From: Arenibacter hampyeongensis | Lineage (GTDB): Bacteria > Bacteroidota > Bacteroidia > Flavobacteriales > Flavobacteriaceae | DNA length: 64,000 bases | Assembly: GCF_002909255.1 (NCBI RefSeq) | Contig: NZ_PIOB01000004.1 | Location: forward strand, 310,001-374,000 | Direction: 5' to 3' | Shown here: positions 9,563 through 18,987 of the stretch, in pieces | How the letters are laid out: each line of letters starts with the position of its first letter | Position numbering within the stretch: the stretch's first letter is position 1 | Position numbers and translations under genes: made by a program | Notes under the pieces: model-generated | Told to the model about the DNA's origin: nothing | Seen by the model: the letters and a program-made list of their open reading frames with translations, nothing else | Database searches by the model: none

Positions 9563-10492
9563 ATGAAAAAATCGATTTTATTGGCCATGGGCCTCATGGT
9601 AGTATTTGGCTATTCGCAGAAGAAAAAAAATGGGACCATATTTTTGGAGCATCCCGCTATCGAAGTTGTTAATGGCATGATGACCGCTTTTATAGCCGGT
9701 GATGCAGAAAAGGTGGGCTCTTACCTAGCCGAAGATTTCAAGGCCTATAATGGGTTTAGTACCAATAAGGATGATAAAGGGACAACTAAAGAAGAGTATT
9801 TGGAACAAGTAAATTTTTGGAAAGATAATATTGCATACCTGTCTTCGGAACCAAGTGAAGGTGCCTATCCCGATGCCTTGGAATATAAGGAAAGCGGTGT
9901 TTGGGTACAGACCTGGGATCATATAAAAGGAATGCATAAAAAAACAGGGGTAAAATTGGATATGCCTTATCATAGGTTATATAAGCTGGATGACGATAAC
10001 AAAATAAAAAGCATGATCAATTATTTTGATAATGATGTGATCTGGGAAGTTAGAAGAAGTTTTGGTGATCGACAAAATGGTACCATATTTAATCATCACG
10101 ATAATATAAATACAGTAAGGAAATTGATGTATGCCTTAGAATTCAATGATTTGGAGACCTTTTACAGTTTCTATGCTGAGGATGCTAGATTTTATAGTCT
10201 GGAACTACCTGATGGAGAAAGCCTTGGCTTGGATGAGATAAAAGAGCGCAATAAGAAATTAATGGAGACTTATACCATAGACAGTTTGGACGAAAATGGC
10301 TACCCGGATTATTTGGAATATGATATGCAGGATGCCAAAGTGGTTCAATCTTGGTGGAAATTTAGATTGACTAGAAAATCGGACGGCAAGAAAATTATTT
10401 TACCAGCCTTATATCTTCATGATTTTGATGACGAAGGAAAAATTACGAGGTCCATAGCATACGTAAGTACCAAGATTTTGGATGCAAAATAG
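9563..10492 (+). CDS. Secreted protein with two SnoaL/NTF2-like domains
   Basis: A protein of 309 residues with a signal peptide (MKKSILLAMGLMVVFGYSQ). Two halves look alike: HPAIEVVNGMMTAFIAGDAEKVGSYLAEDFKAYNG (about 30-64) and HDNINTVRKLMYALEFNDLETFYSFYAEDARFYS (about 180-213). Each is the helix-helix-strand opening of an NTF2/SnoaL fold, and each is followed by a W/V-rich strand region. The function is unknown; similar exported proteins are common in Flavobacteriia. It is followed by a strong terminator, so it is probably a single-gene unit. Confidence 0.7.
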   Translation: MKKSILLAMGLMVVFGYSQKKKNGTIFLEHPAIEVVNGMMTAFIAGDAEKVGSYLAEDFKAYNGFSTNKDDKGTTKEEYLEQVNFWKDNIAYLSSEPSEGAYPDALEYKESGVWVQTWDHIKGMHKKTGVKLDMPYHRLYKLDDDNKIKSMINYFDNDVIWEVRRSFGDRQNGTIFNHHDNINTVRKLMYALEFNDLETFYSFYAEDARFYSLELPDGESLGLDEIKERNKKLMETYTIDSLDENGYPDYLEYDMQDAKVVQSWWKFRLTRKSDGKKIILPALYLHDFDDEGKITRSIAYVSTKILDAK

Positions 10493-10510
10493 CAGCAAAA
10501 TTCAGGTAGG

Positions 10511-10540
10511 AAAAAGAGCGCCCACGACGCTCTTTTTTTT
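10511..10540 (+). terminator. Rho-independent terminator
   Basis: AAAAAGAGCG (10511-10520) pairs with CGCTCTTTTT (10528-10537) around a 7-base loop and continues into a T run. Confidence 0.85.
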
Positions 10541-10716
10541 ATTTAACGGTAATTGGGGAATCCCTAATCAATGGAATTACATGATAGGAGTAGTAGGTAG
10601 ATCTTTAATTAAGTAGTTTGAGTCTGTCCTATAATTTGTTAAATAGGCTGCTGTCTGAATAAAAAAATAAAGTAACTTAGTGGAGACCATAATTAAACAA
10701 CTAAAAACACTTTACC

Positions 10717-11277
10717 ATGATTACTTTAATTATTTTTTTAGGAATTTTAGCACTGTTAGCCCTTTTCTTGGTTAATGTGTTTAATCACTTTGCCAGACTT
10801 AGAAATCTTGTGAAGGATGCTTGGAGCAATATAGATGTCGCATTAAAAAGACGGTACGACTTAATACCTAATTTGGTAGAAACTGTTAAGGGCTATGCAA
10901 AGCATGAAAAATCCACCCTAGAGTCAGTAATAAATGCACGTAATGCTGCCATGGCAGTACCATCGGGAGATATTAATGCCCAGATAAAGGCAGAAAACCA
11001 ATTGCAACAAAGCTTGCGAAGTATATTTGCTTTGGGAGAAGCTTATCCTGATCTAAAGGCCAATACCAATTATTTGGATCTTCAACAAAAACTAAATGAG
11101 ATCGAGGAAAATCTGGAACGGGCGAGGAGGTACTATAACGGTTCTGTTAGGGAAAATAATACTTATGGAGAAAGCGTTCCTGGGGTGCTTGTAGCCAGTT
11201 TGTTCAAATATCAACATTTTGATTATTTCGAAGCAGAGGAGGCTAGTAGGGCCAATGTAAAAGTAGATTTCTCTTAA
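10717..11277 (+). CDS. LemA-family protein
   Basis: A protein of 186 residues: an N-terminal membrane anchor (about 1-25), then the LemA helices with the hallmark RLRNLVKDAWSNIDVALKRR, YDLIPNLVETVKGYAKHE, and the C-terminal YNGSVRENNTYGESVPGVLVASLF region. LemA proteins are anchored helical-bundle proteins of poorly known role. Its stop overlaps the start of the next gene by one base (TAATG), indicating translational coupling with the DUF2207 protein, a frequent LemA partner. Confidence 0.92.
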   Translation: MITLIIFLGILALLALFLVNVFNHFARLRNLVKDAWSNIDVALKRRYDLIPNLVETVKGYAKHEKSTLESVINARNAAMAVPSGDINAQIKAENQLQQSLRSIFALGEAYPDLKANTNYLDLQQKLNEIEENLERARRYYNGSVRENNTYGESVPGVLVASLFKYQHFDYFEAEEASRANVKVDFS

Positions 11278-12971
11278 TGAAAAATTTTTCTTTCTTTCTT
11301 TTTATTCTCCTTGTTGTGGGCAAGGGAGTTGCCCAGGATTTTACGGTTATAAATTATTCGGTGGACATAACCATTCATCAAGAAGGTTATTTTGATGTGG
11401 TTGAAAACTATGATCTTAACTTTGAAATCTACAAACACGGTATTTATCGGAACATTCAAACAAAATATGACCTTTTGGATTCCGAGGGCGTGCAATCAAC
11501 CAGAAAGATTAAAATAAGTAGGATAAAGGTTCCCGATCATAACTATGAAGCTCCGTTCGACTTTGTACAAAAGTTACAGGACAATGTACAGATTAAAATT
11601 GGCGACAAGGATATCACCGTAATAGGTCCACAGCATTATGAAATAAAATACCGGGTTCACAATGCCTTTCTCTTTGAGGATTCCCATATTCGCTTTTATT
11701 GGAACATAAAACCAGAGGATTGGCAGGCCGATTTTCACCAAGTCAGTTTTAAAATACATGTTCCGGACAACATATTTCCTGACGGGCAAAATAGTTTTGT
11801 TTATTCTGGGGACAGTGGTATTGGTACAAGGAGTACCGATATGCAGTTATATTTCTCGGCCAACGAATTTTCTGGTACCAGTAAGTCGGGTTTTGTATCA
11901 CATCCAGGACAGAGTGTTACGGTTTTAATGAACCTTCCCCTGGGCTCGGTCGTAGAAGAGAAACCTTTTTGGCCTTTTTGGGATCGGTTCGGTTGGGTGT
12001 TCTTGATCGGGATAATGTTTTTTGCATTTTTTAGGGTATGGTGGAATTTTGGAAGGGATGAACGCATCATTGCCACCACAAGTTATTACCCTCCGGACAA
12101 TATAGACCCGGCAATGGTAGGTTTTTTAATCAATGACAGGGATGATAATTCGGATTTAATCTCCCTGATTCCGTATTGGGGATCTAAAGGGCTTATTAGA
12201 CTTGAAGAAATTCCAAAAAAAGGTCTATTTGGCTCCAAGGACACAAAAATTATTCGTTTACAATCTTTACCATTGGATTCACCAACCTATGAAATGGAGA
12301 TATTCAAGGGCCTGTTTGGTGACAATAACAATGTAGTTGGCACAGAGGTGCTGGTAAGCAGTTTAAAAGATACCTTTTACACAAAGATGATCAAAGCTCG
12401 CAGCGAATTAAAGCAATTGGCACAGCCCTATTACGAAGCAGAATCCAAAAAAATTCAAGGCATAATGTATTTTGCATTAGTGGCTTTGGCTATCGGCCTT
12501 ACTGTAACTGGCCTTTTCTTCTGGGGTCCTTTGGCCGCCGTGGCAATTGTGGTTTCCTGCATTCTTCTGATTTTTGTAAATCGTTTTATGATAAAAAAGA
12601 ATGCCAAGGGGAATGAGTTGTTGTCAGAATTAAAAGGATTTAAAAGGTTTATCAAGGTAGCAGAGGAAAATAGGCTAAAGATGCTTATTAAAGACGATCC
12701 CCATTATTTTGAAAATACCTTGGGATATGCCCTGGCTTTTGGATTATTTGATCAATGGGCCAAAAAATTCAAGGACCTAAATATCCCTCCACCAGATTGG
12801 TATTCATCTTCTACAAGTGGGACCTTATCCATGAATCAGTTTTCGAAATCCTTTTCCAGTTCCATGGCCAGCACCAAGTCCAATATGGTAAGTTCGCCAT
12901 CCAGTAGTGGAAGTTCAGGGGGCGGTTCATCCGGTGGTGGCTTCGGTGGAGGTGGCGGAGGAAGTTGGTAA
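11277..12971 (+). CDS. DUF2207 membrane protein, LemA partner
   Basis: A protein of 564 residues with a signal peptide (about 1-20), an extracytoplasmic DUF2207 domain (about 20-215), a transmembrane helix near 240-258, two further membrane segments near 398-440, and a C-terminal tail ending SSGGGFGGGGGGSW. This glycine-rich end is typical of the family and is often needed for membrane placement. The function is unknown; LemA/DUF2207/TPM-type sets are linked to the cell envelope. No TPM_phosphatase gene lies next to it here. Confidence 0.85.
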   Translation: MKNFSFFLFILLVVGKGVAQDFTVINYSVDITIHQEGYFDVVENYDLNFEIYKHGIYRNIQTKYDLLDSEGVQSTRKIKISRIKVPDHNYEAPFDFVQKLQDNVQIKIGDKDITVIGPQHYEIKYRVHNAFLFEDSHIRFYWNIKPEDWQADFHQVSFKIHVPDNIFPDGQNSFVYSGDSGIGTRSTDMQLYFSANEFSGTSKSGFVSHPGQSVTVLMNLPLGSVVEEKPFWPFWDRFGWVFLIGIMFFAFFRVWWNFGRDERIIATTSYYPPDNIDPAMVGFLINDRDDNSDLISLIPYWGSKGLIRLEEIPKKGLFGSKDTKIIRLQSLPLDSPTYEMEIFKGLFGDNNNVVGTEVLVSSLKDTFYTKMIKARSELKQLAQPYYEAESKKIQGIMYFALVALAIGLTVTGLFFWGPLAAVAIVVSCILLIFVNRFMIKKNAKGNELLSELKGFKRFIKVAEENRLKMLIKDDPHYFENTLGYALAFGLFDQWAKKFKDLNIPPPDWYSSSTSGTLSMNQFSKSFSSSMASTKSNMVSSPSSSGSSGGGSSGGGFGGGGGGSW

Positions 12972-13156
12972 ATGGATGGTTGGCCACTTAATTGAAATTG
13001 AAATTTAATTGAAGGGTATAAACCTTTGTTTTTAGAAACTTTTGGTTGGGTTTGATCAATTATCTTGGTTTTCTTAAGAAAAAGGGAGCTTGAACAGAAC
13101 AGCTTAATTAATAAAAGTTATACTTACTTTTACGCTTCATTGGAAAAGCTTTTTTT

Positions 13157-14095
13157 ATGTCCAAATCCCAGAATACCTTGCTTATTGTACTTGCCTTTTT
13201 TGCCATATATGTTATTTGGGGTTCCACCTATCTTTTAAATAAGATTGCAGTAAGTGAATTGCCACCATTTATGTTGGCCTCGATACGCTTTTCGGTAGCC
13301 GGTATTTTGATATTTGCACTTTGCAAAATAATGGGAATTCCGTTGACTGTAACGAAAAGGCAATTATTAAATTCAAGTATAGCGGGATTTTTGTTCCTAG
13401 CTTTTGGGAATGGTTTTGTGGTATGGGCGCTAAAGTATGTAGACAGTGGATTTGCAGCTTTGGAAATAGCTGCACAACCTCTGGTTATTCTATTGTTGAT
13501 GCGAATACTTGAGGGTAAAAAAATTCAGACCATGTCTTTTGTAGGGGTTATAATTGGGATATTGGGTATCTATTTATTGGTAAGCCAAAACCAGGTAATA
13601 AGCAAGGAGAATTCGGTTCTGGGAATGGTAATGATATTTTTATGCATGATAAGTTGGGCTTATGCAAGTTTGTTTGTGGCCAAAGCAGACCTGCCGAAGA
13701 ACTATTTTGTAAATACAGGCTTTCAAATGTTCGCAGCCGGAATCATATTAATGGTCGGAAGTTTACTAATTGGAGAAACCTGGTCCTTGCCAACTACTTG
13801 GAGCAGTCCTGTACAATATTCTATGTTACTACTTATTATATTTGGCAGTATCGTTGCCTTTACGGCCTTTAATTATTTATTAAAAGTGGTTTCGCCGGAA
13901 AAGGTAGCCACATCCACTTATGTAAATCCCATTATAGCCCTTTTATTAGGTTGGTTTTTTTTGGAAGAAGAGATAACCACTCAATCCATCATTGCTGCAA
14001 TTGTTCTTCTAACGGGGGTCTATTTTATTAATACCAGAAAGAAATTGGTTTTGTTCTCCAGATTTTCAAGTCGGTATTCGCCCAAAGAGGACTAG
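13157..14095 (+). CDS. EamA/DMT-superfamily permease
   Basis: Membrane protein of 312 residues with ten predicted transmembrane segments in two EamA repeats (about 10-140 and 150-290). Typical motifs are IWGSTYLLNKIAVSELPPF at the start and VSPEKVATSTYVNPIIALLLGW in the second repeat. Members export amino acids or metabolites; the substrate cannot be told. A near-consensus -7 element (TACTTTTA) lies about 25 bases before the ATG. Confidence 0.88.
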   Translation: MSKSQNTLLIVLAFFAIYVIWGSTYLLNKIAVSELPPFMLASIRFSVAGILIFALCKIMGIPLTVTKRQLLNSSIAGFLFLAFGNGFVVWALKYVDSGFAALEIAAQPLVILLLMRILEGKKIQTMSFVGVIIGILGIYLLVSQNQVISKENSVLGMVMIFLCMISWAYASLFVAKADLPKNYFVNTGFQMFAAGIILMVGSLLIGETWSLPTTWSSPVQYSMLLLIIFGSIVAFTAFNYLLKVVSPEKVATSTYVNPIIALLLGWFFLEEEITTQSIIAAIVLLTGVYFINTRKKLVLFSRFSSRYSPKED

Positions 14096-14167
14096 TCGCA
14101 ATTTAACTTTTCAAATAGCTACACAAGGAGTAGGGGATAAGTAAATTGGTCGAGATTGTCGGGAATT

Positions 14168-14201
14168 AAAAAAGCAGCTGATTCCAAAATCCACTGCTTT
14201 T
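14168..14201 (-). terminator. Terminator between EamA and the micro-ORF cluster
   Basis: Inverted repeat AAAAGCAG (14170-14177) and CTGCTTTT (14194-14201), with an inner GATT/AATC pairing. On the minus strand it ends in a run of six T, a better terminator than on the plus strand, where only four T follow. It lies 36 bases after the stop of the last micro-ORF and so may close a short minus-strand transcript; it could also serve the plus-strand EamA gene. Confidence 0.65.
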
Positions 14202-14236
14202 AAAATTTCAGCCCTATCTAACTTAATTGGATACAT

Positions 14237-14368
14237 TTAGTTACAATAGATTCTGCGCTCAGCCCAACGATTCTTTTTGATATCTCGAAAATTTACCATC
14301 AAAATACTTTCTCCGGTCAGCTGAAAATTTGTTGATTCTGACTGTGATTTATGAATAAATGATTTCAT
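14237..14368 (-). CDS. Micro-ORF C, 43 residues, basic C-terminus
   Basis: Minus-strand ATG at 14368, stop TAA at 14239-14237. The peptide begins MKSFIHKSQSESTNF and ends IKKNRWAERRIYCN. Its end resembles the ends of micro-ORFs A and B (a K, N, W, basic-R, aromatic pattern), though the rest does not align. An internal Met at residue 24 would give a 20-residue form beginning MVNFRDIKKN. It starts 25 bases after micro-ORF A stops. No known family is recognised; coding status is inferred from the company it keeps. Confidence 0.45.
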   Translation of the reverse strand: MKSFIHKSQSESTNFQLTGESILMVNFRDIKKNRWAERRIYCN

Positions 14369-14393
14369 TATTTCTATTTTTTAGGTCTATATG

Positions 14394-14480
14394 TTACCTG
14401 AAACGCCTCTTGGTATTCCAGATGTTGCTTTTTGAATTTTCTATTGTTTGCTTTACGTAATGCTTGTTTACTGTTTCCAT
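14394..14480 (-). CDS. Micro-ORF A, 28 residues, paralogue of micro-ORF B
   Basis: Minus-strand ATG at 14480, stop at 14396-14394. It begins METVNKHYVKQT and ends SKSNIWNTKRRFR. By hand alignment 20 of 28 residues equal those of micro-ORF B, and most changes are conservative (V/I, I/L, T/S, F/Y). Nine of the identical residues use different synonymous codons (for example AAG/AAA, CAT/CAC, AGG/AGA, CGT/CGG). That is the signature of selection on the peptide, not of a decaying DNA repeat. The peptide is basic and has no signal sequence or membrane helix. The function is unknown. Confidence 0.65.
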   Translation of the reverse strand: METVNKHYVKQTIENSKSNIWNTKRRFR

Positions 14481-14524
14481 GATGTTGTTTTTAAATTGAT
14501 GTTGATACTTTTGATAACGGTAGG

Positions 14525-14611
14525 TTAATTGTACCGTCTTTTACTGTTCCAGATTCTACTTTTAGAAGATTCCAATGTTTGTTTTACTAGGTGTTTGTTA
14601 ATAGTTTCCAT
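14525..14611 (-). CDS. Micro-ORF B, 28 residues, paralogue of micro-ORF A
   Basis: Minus-strand ATG at 14611, stop at 14527-14525. It begins METINKHLVKQT and ends SKSRIWNSKRRYN. It is the first member of the possible B-A-C transcript and has exactly the same length as A, with 44 bases between them. An inverted repeat lies 67 bases upstream. No clear TAnnTTTG element was found before it, which lowers certainty about expression. No known family is recognised. Confidence 0.65.
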   Translation of the reverse strand: METINKHLVKQTLESSKSRIWNSKRRYN

Positions 14612-14677
14612 GATTTTATTTTTAAAATGAATAATTGATTTACTACTAGTAGACGAAACATTAATAAAATTGTTACA

Positions 14678-14698
14678 GTACTATGTATAAAATAGTAC
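14678..14698. repeat. Inverted repeat upstream of the micro-ORF cluster
   Basis: GTACTAT (14678-14684) and ATAGTAC (14692-14698) are perfect inverted arms around GTATAAA. It may be an operator for the minus-strand transcript; this is inference from position only. Confidence 0.4.
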
Positions 14699-15223
14699 CG
14701 TTTTAAGCAATATTTAACATTTGAGTGAGGTGGTATAAAGTACAAGGATTACTATTTAACTGATAATCAACACATTATGATGGTTTCGTGAAAAGTATGT
14801 TTTCCGTGATTAGGGGTTTCAATAAGTTAATGATTCCCATGCACTGGTATTAAAGCGACGGCTTAAACTATGAATCATCCATAAACGGTAAATCCATTTC
14901 GGTTAAAGTAAGCGGAGAGAATTAGTAGGAATCTCTACTTTGCAGTCTTATCTTAAATTAATACGTTACCAACATCAAGTGGAAAATATTTGCAAGGTGG
15001 AATGCCGTCACGGAGGCATTTATTTGGAATTATGTGAATTTTATCGGAATATCACTTGCTATTTAATATCTTAGAGGTACAGGGAAAATTATTTATTGAG
15101 TCGATTTCCTTCAAACTATTGTGCACTCCAGTTTAGTCCCTAAAATGCCGTCAGGTTCGGCCAATTGGTATTATTTAATTTTTTCAAGGGCACATTGGAG
15201 TAAAGAATTGGGTAAATTGAAAG
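14699..15223. other. Intergenic stretch with one small hairpin
   Basis: No convincing gene on either strand. The only structure seen is AATGCC (15001-15006) with GGCATT (15015-15020) around an 8-base loop. No tRNA-like or repeat structure was recognised. The rest resembles ordinary AT-rich spacer. Confidence 0.5.
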
Positions 15224-15231
15224 TACATTTG
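15224..15231 (+). promoter_or_regulatory. -7 promoter element of the OsmC gene
   Basis: TACATTTG, an exact TAnnTTTG match, about 65 bases before the ATG at 15297. This placement makes the upstream in-frame start at 15237 unlikely. Confidence 0.45.
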
Positions 15232-15296
15232 ACTAAGTGGTTTCTTGGAATTTAATTGAATTATTAACGGATTATAATAACTATAAATATATAAGT

Positions 15297-15716
15297 ATGA
15301 AATTCAGTAGAAATGCAAGTGCAAATTGGAAAGGGAGTGGCAAGGATGGTAAAGGTACCCTAAGTACGGAAAGTACCATCCTCAAGGATACCCAATACTC
15401 CTTTAAATCGAGATTTGAAGATGGCAAGGGCACCAATCCTGAAGAATTGGTTGGAGCTGCTCACGCCGGTTGTTTTACAATGCAACTAAGTTTTTTATTG
15501 GGCGAGGCCGGATTTACACCAGCCAACTTGGATACCAGCGCCAAGGTAAACTTTGAGGACGGGAGTATAACGCAAATAACTTTAAGTCTTACTGGTCAAG
15601 TACCAGGAATTAAGGAGGAGCAGTTCAAGGAAATTGCTAAAAAAGCCAAGGAAATTTGCCCTATTTCCAAATTATTGAAAACAGAAATAGTGTTAGAGGT
15701 AAAGTTAAAGGGTTAG
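15297..15716 (+). CDS. osmC: OsmC-family peroxiredoxin
   Basis: Thiol-dependent hydroperoxide reductase of 139 residues. The two reactive cysteines are in AAHAGCFTMQLSFLLGEAGF (Cys near 60) and AKEICPISKLLKTEI (Cys near 123), the OsmC arrangement. The N-terminus MKFSRNASANWKGSGKDGKG is standard for OsmC, which fixes the start at 15297. It removes organic peroxides in the cytoplasm. It is closed by a strong terminator, so it is a single-gene unit. Confidence 0.92.
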   Translation: MKFSRNASANWKGSGKDGKGTLSTESTILKDTQYSFKSRFEDGKGTNPEELVGAAHAGCFTMQLSFLLGEAGFTPANLDTSAKVNFEDGSITQITLSLTGQVPGIKEEQFKEIAKKAKEICPISKLLKTEIVLEVKLKG

Positions 15717-15754
15717 GACATAAAGCTGTTTACCTTCCAAATGGGTATAACGAT

Positions 15755-15784
15755 AAAAAGCCACTATTACAGTGGCTTTTTTTT
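15755..15784. terminator. Bidirectional terminator
   Basis: AAAAAGCCACT (15755-15765) pairs with AGTGGCTTTTT (15771-15781) around ATTAC and runs into T bases. It lies between the convergent OsmC and TonB-receptor genes and can serve both. Confidence 0.88.
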
Positions 15785-15806
15785 ATGTTTACTCGTTCAT
15801 TTATAC

Positions 15807-18665
15807 TTATTTTAGGGTAAAACTCACCCGTGCAAAAAGAAACCTACCTCCGATCCCAAATTGTTGGGCCCTTCGGGACCAATCGAATCGGCCGTCGCTA
15901 CGATTTCCAAATTCATTCTTGGCCCTGTCCGGATAAATATCGAACAAATTATTAGCCCCAAGGGTAAAAGTTAGTGCATCCGTAGCTTTATAACCCACAG
16001 AAAGATCGGTTACGAGTTTGTTGCTGAATACCTGTTGATTGGCCAAAGTGGTAGTAGCCTCGGTAACCTCACCAAAGTATACATTTCTTAAGAAAATGAT
16101 AAATTTCTCGGAGGTAAGGCTGTTGGAAAGGTTTATTTTGGTTCTAGGAACGGCCTCCTCTAAATATACTCTACTATCCTCAGGGAAGTAAGTGCCTACC
16201 AATCCTGCATTCCTTAATACGTCTGAGGCATTTATATCGCCTACTTTTTTGGTTTTGGAGAATGTACCTGCCAGATCGGACTTCAAACGCCAATTGGCAC
16301 CTAAGTCCGTTTTGTGGGTAACCACAACATCCAACCCTTTTGATTCAGTATCAATGGCGTTGGCGAAAAATGAGGCGGCCGTTGCATTGGCCTGCCTTAG
16401 TAGATTATCCAATTCAGTTCCTGTGCCAGGCCCAGAAAACTGACCTGTATATACCACACGGTCGTTGATTTTTACAAAATAACCATCCACCGTCAAGGTG
16501 ATATTGGCGTCTGGTATTTTGGCCGTAAGCCCCAAACTAACACTTGACGATGTTTCTTCTTTTAACTGCGGAATACCCAAGAGTTTGGCTGCCCTACTGT
16601 CATTGGCAAAAGTACCTACTTCCTGTGGATTACCTTGGTTGTCAAAAATAGTGGAGGTGGAATTAAAGTTGATTTGGTGTAAGGATGGTGCCCTAAAGCC
16701 TGTATTTAAAGCTCCGCGAATATTTATATTATCCGTAGCCTTGAATCTTCCTGCCAATTTAAAGTTTATGGTACCTCCAAAATCGCTGTAATTTTCATAT
16801 CTGGTGGCGAAACTAGCTAAAAATGCTTCTGAAAAATCAGCTTCTACATCAAAGTATCCAGCTACACTGCTTCGTCCTCTCGACAATTCATTTGAAGGGG
16901 CAAATCCTGGGAAAACTTGAGAGCCCCCAGGTCTGGAATTTCCAAAGAAATCTTGGGAAGGTTGTTGGGAGGCCAAAGTTATACGTTGACCGTTGGCAGT
17001 ATATTGGGCATATGAAGCTTCTTCGCCAGCAACAATATCATAGTTTTCTACTCTATACTCCGCTCCGAACGCGATATTTAAACCGGACATAACATCGTCA
17101 AAGAATTGCGTAATATCCAGGTTGGAGGTATTTTGAAGGAAAGAAAACCCACCGGCATCAAAAAATGTTGGTGAGGCATTTTGCATGGAGGCATTAAAGG
17201 TGTTCCCAATTGTATACAAAAATGAGTTTTTACCATAGGAATTGCTCAGGTCAACACTCCAATCCCCAACCAATCCTTTGATTCCTATTGCAATGGACTG
17301 ATCCTTTATATTGGAGTTTATTTCAGGAAGAAAACCGTTAACGTAGGCAGGCGTATATGTCCTACTTTGGTTTGGCAACCTATAGAACCCGGCTGAATTA
17401 CCGGTTCTTGAGCTGATTCCCGCAAAAGAGTACAGAGTAGTGCCAATATCATCCAAGGGCAAGGAGAAATTTGCAAATAATCGGCCCCCGCGCAATGCAG
17501 ACTGTCCTACCCGCATATTGTAGTCACTCCTTTGTTGCCCTCGTGCCGCCAGTTCCGCAGTGGTTGCATCAGCACCAAGAATTGTCCTTAAATCCTCTTT
17601 GGTGGTTGCACCATTTCGGTCAATTCCAGCTTGATCGGTGTATTGGATTACATCGGCTATATCATCATCCAATAAATTGGAGATGTCGTATCCATCCGAA
17701 CCAGCTACTCTTTCCACGGTATTGTACAAATTAAAAATAGTGCCTTCCCATTCCTTCATTCGGCTATACTCTTCACGAACGTCAAAATCCCCTGAAAGAT
17801 TTATAAATCCCCCGTTATCCCCTAAAGGGATACCGTAACTAGCGGAGATATTGGTCGTTTCTCCATCAATACCACCTGTTTGATCATTGGCATTTTTGGT
17901 GAAATTGGCACCAGTTGTGACTGTCGTGGTAAGTTCATTTACATTTTTGTTCAATATAATATTGATGACCCCGGCAATGGCATCTGAACCATATTGTGCA
18001 GCAGCACCATCGCGCAATACCTCAATACGCTGAATGGCAGCTGCAGGGATGGCATTTAAATCGGTTCCTACACTTCCCCTGCCAAAGGTACCGTTTACGT
18101 TAATTAGGGAGGAGGTGTGTCTTCTTTTGCCATTAATCAAGACCAACACCTGGTCAGGACCTAATCCTCTAAGGGAGGCCGGATCAATGTGATCTGTACC
18201 ATCAGATATGGTCTGGGTGTTAGAAGTAAAGGATGGCGCCACATAATTCAATATCTGGTTTAGATTTACCTGAGGGGCCACATTGTTAAGCTCCTTCATG
18301 TCAATAACATCAACAGGAACGGTGCTTTCAGTAGCCGTTCTATTGGGATTCCGTGAACCAACTATAATTACTTCTGACAATGCCACACCAGACGTAAGTC
18401 TAATGGCCATGTTGGTATTATTGACCGTAACTTGTAAGGTCTCGAATCCAATATAGGAGACCACTAAAATGTCGCCCATTGTGGCCTCAATGGTAAAATT
18501 ACCATCGAAATCCGTTGTGGCCCCTGTAGTGGTACCTTTAATTACGATTGATGCACCGGGCAACGGAGTGCCCTCTTCATCCAAAACTGATCCTGTTACT
18601 TGGGCGTTGGTGAAACCAACCATCCCAAAAATGAAAATCAAAACAATAAAGTAATACTTTTTCAT
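15807..18665 (-). CDS. TonB-dependent outer-membrane receptor
   Basis: Outer-membrane transporter of 952 residues. It has a signal peptide (MKKYYFIVLIFIFGMVGFTNA), a carboxypeptidase-regulatory-like domain (about 22-105: VTGSVLDEEGTPLPGASIVIKG), a plug domain (about 125-240, with SLRGLGPDQVLVLINGKRRH and RIEVLRDGAAAQYGSDAIAGVINI), and a beta-barrel ending in VSFTLK with an aromatic last strand. No SusD partner lies nearby, so it is not a SusC-type glycan pair; the plug resembles receptors for iron complexes or other small substrates. The substrate is unknown. The ORF reaches 18692, but the signal peptide starts at Met 18665. Confidence 0.92.
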   Translation of the reverse strand: MKKYYFIVLIFIFGMVGFTNAQVTGSVLDEEGTPLPGASIVIKGTTTGATTDFDGNFTIEATMGDILVVSYIGFETLQVTVNNTNMAIRLTSGVALSEVIIVGSRNPNRTATESTVPVDVIDMKELNNVAPQVNLNQILNYVAPSFTSNTQTISDGTDHIDPASLRGLGPDQVLVLINGKRRHTSSLINVNGTFGRGSVGTDLNAIPAAAIQRIEVLRDGAAAQYGSDAIAGVINIILNKNVNELTTTVTTGANFTKNANDQTGGIDGETTNISASYGIPLGDNGGFINLSGDFDVREEYSRMKEWEGTIFNLYNTVERVAGSDGYDISNLLDDDIADVIQYTDQAGIDRNGATTKEDLRTILGADATTAELAARGQQRSDYNMRVGQSALRGGRLFANFSLPLDDIGTTLYSFAGISSRTGNSAGFYRLPNQSRTYTPAYVNGFLPEINSNIKDQSIAIGIKGLVGDWSVDLSNSYGKNSFLYTIGNTFNASMQNASPTFFDAGGFSFLQNTSNLDITQFFDDVMSGLNIAFGAEYRVENYDIVAGEEASYAQYTANGQRITLASQQPSQDFFGNSRPGGSQVFPGFAPSNELSRGRSSVAGYFDVEADFSEAFLASFATRYENYSDFGGTINFKLAGRFKATDNINIRGALNTGFRAPSLHQINFNSTSTIFDNQGNPQEVGTFANDSRAAKLLGIPQLKEETSSSVSLGLTAKIPDANITLTVDGYFVKINDRVVYTGQFSGPGTGTELDNLLRQANATAASFFANAIDTESKGLDVVVTHKTDLGANWRLKSDLAGTFSKTKKVGDINASDVLRNAGLVGTYFPEDSRVYLEEAVPRTKINLSNSLTSEKFIIFLRNVYFGEVTEATTTLANQQVFSNKLVTDLSVGYKATDALTFTLGANNLFDIYPDRAKNEFGNRSDGRFDWSRRAQQFGIGGRFLFARVSFTLK

Positions 18666-18987
18666 ATATGAGTTTTTTGAGTTTATATGCATAGAAGTTA
18701 AGGAATTTTAGGCCGAGTTGTAGGAAAATTTGCTAAAAAGTGACCTTATTGCCTAATAGAGAGAAAAACAGGAATGAATCAATTGTCTTATGTAAGCGTT
18801 GGAGTTAAGTCATCCAAGCCATTAACAATTAGAGTAATAGGAACCCGTCAACCTAAATTTTAATGCGTATATAGGATAACACAGAATTTCTTGTTTACAA
18901 TCCCAAAATCCTGAAAATCATGCATATTTTTAAGCGCTAGGAATAAAAAATTGGCGGGCTAAATTAAAATAATTAAAATAGTAGCCT
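18666..18987. other. Divergent intergenic region
   Basis: This region separates the minus-strand TonB receptor and the plus-strand cold-shock-domain gene. I see no gene. No TAnnTTTG was found for the receptor, and no clear Fur-type palindrome. Confidence 0.5.
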
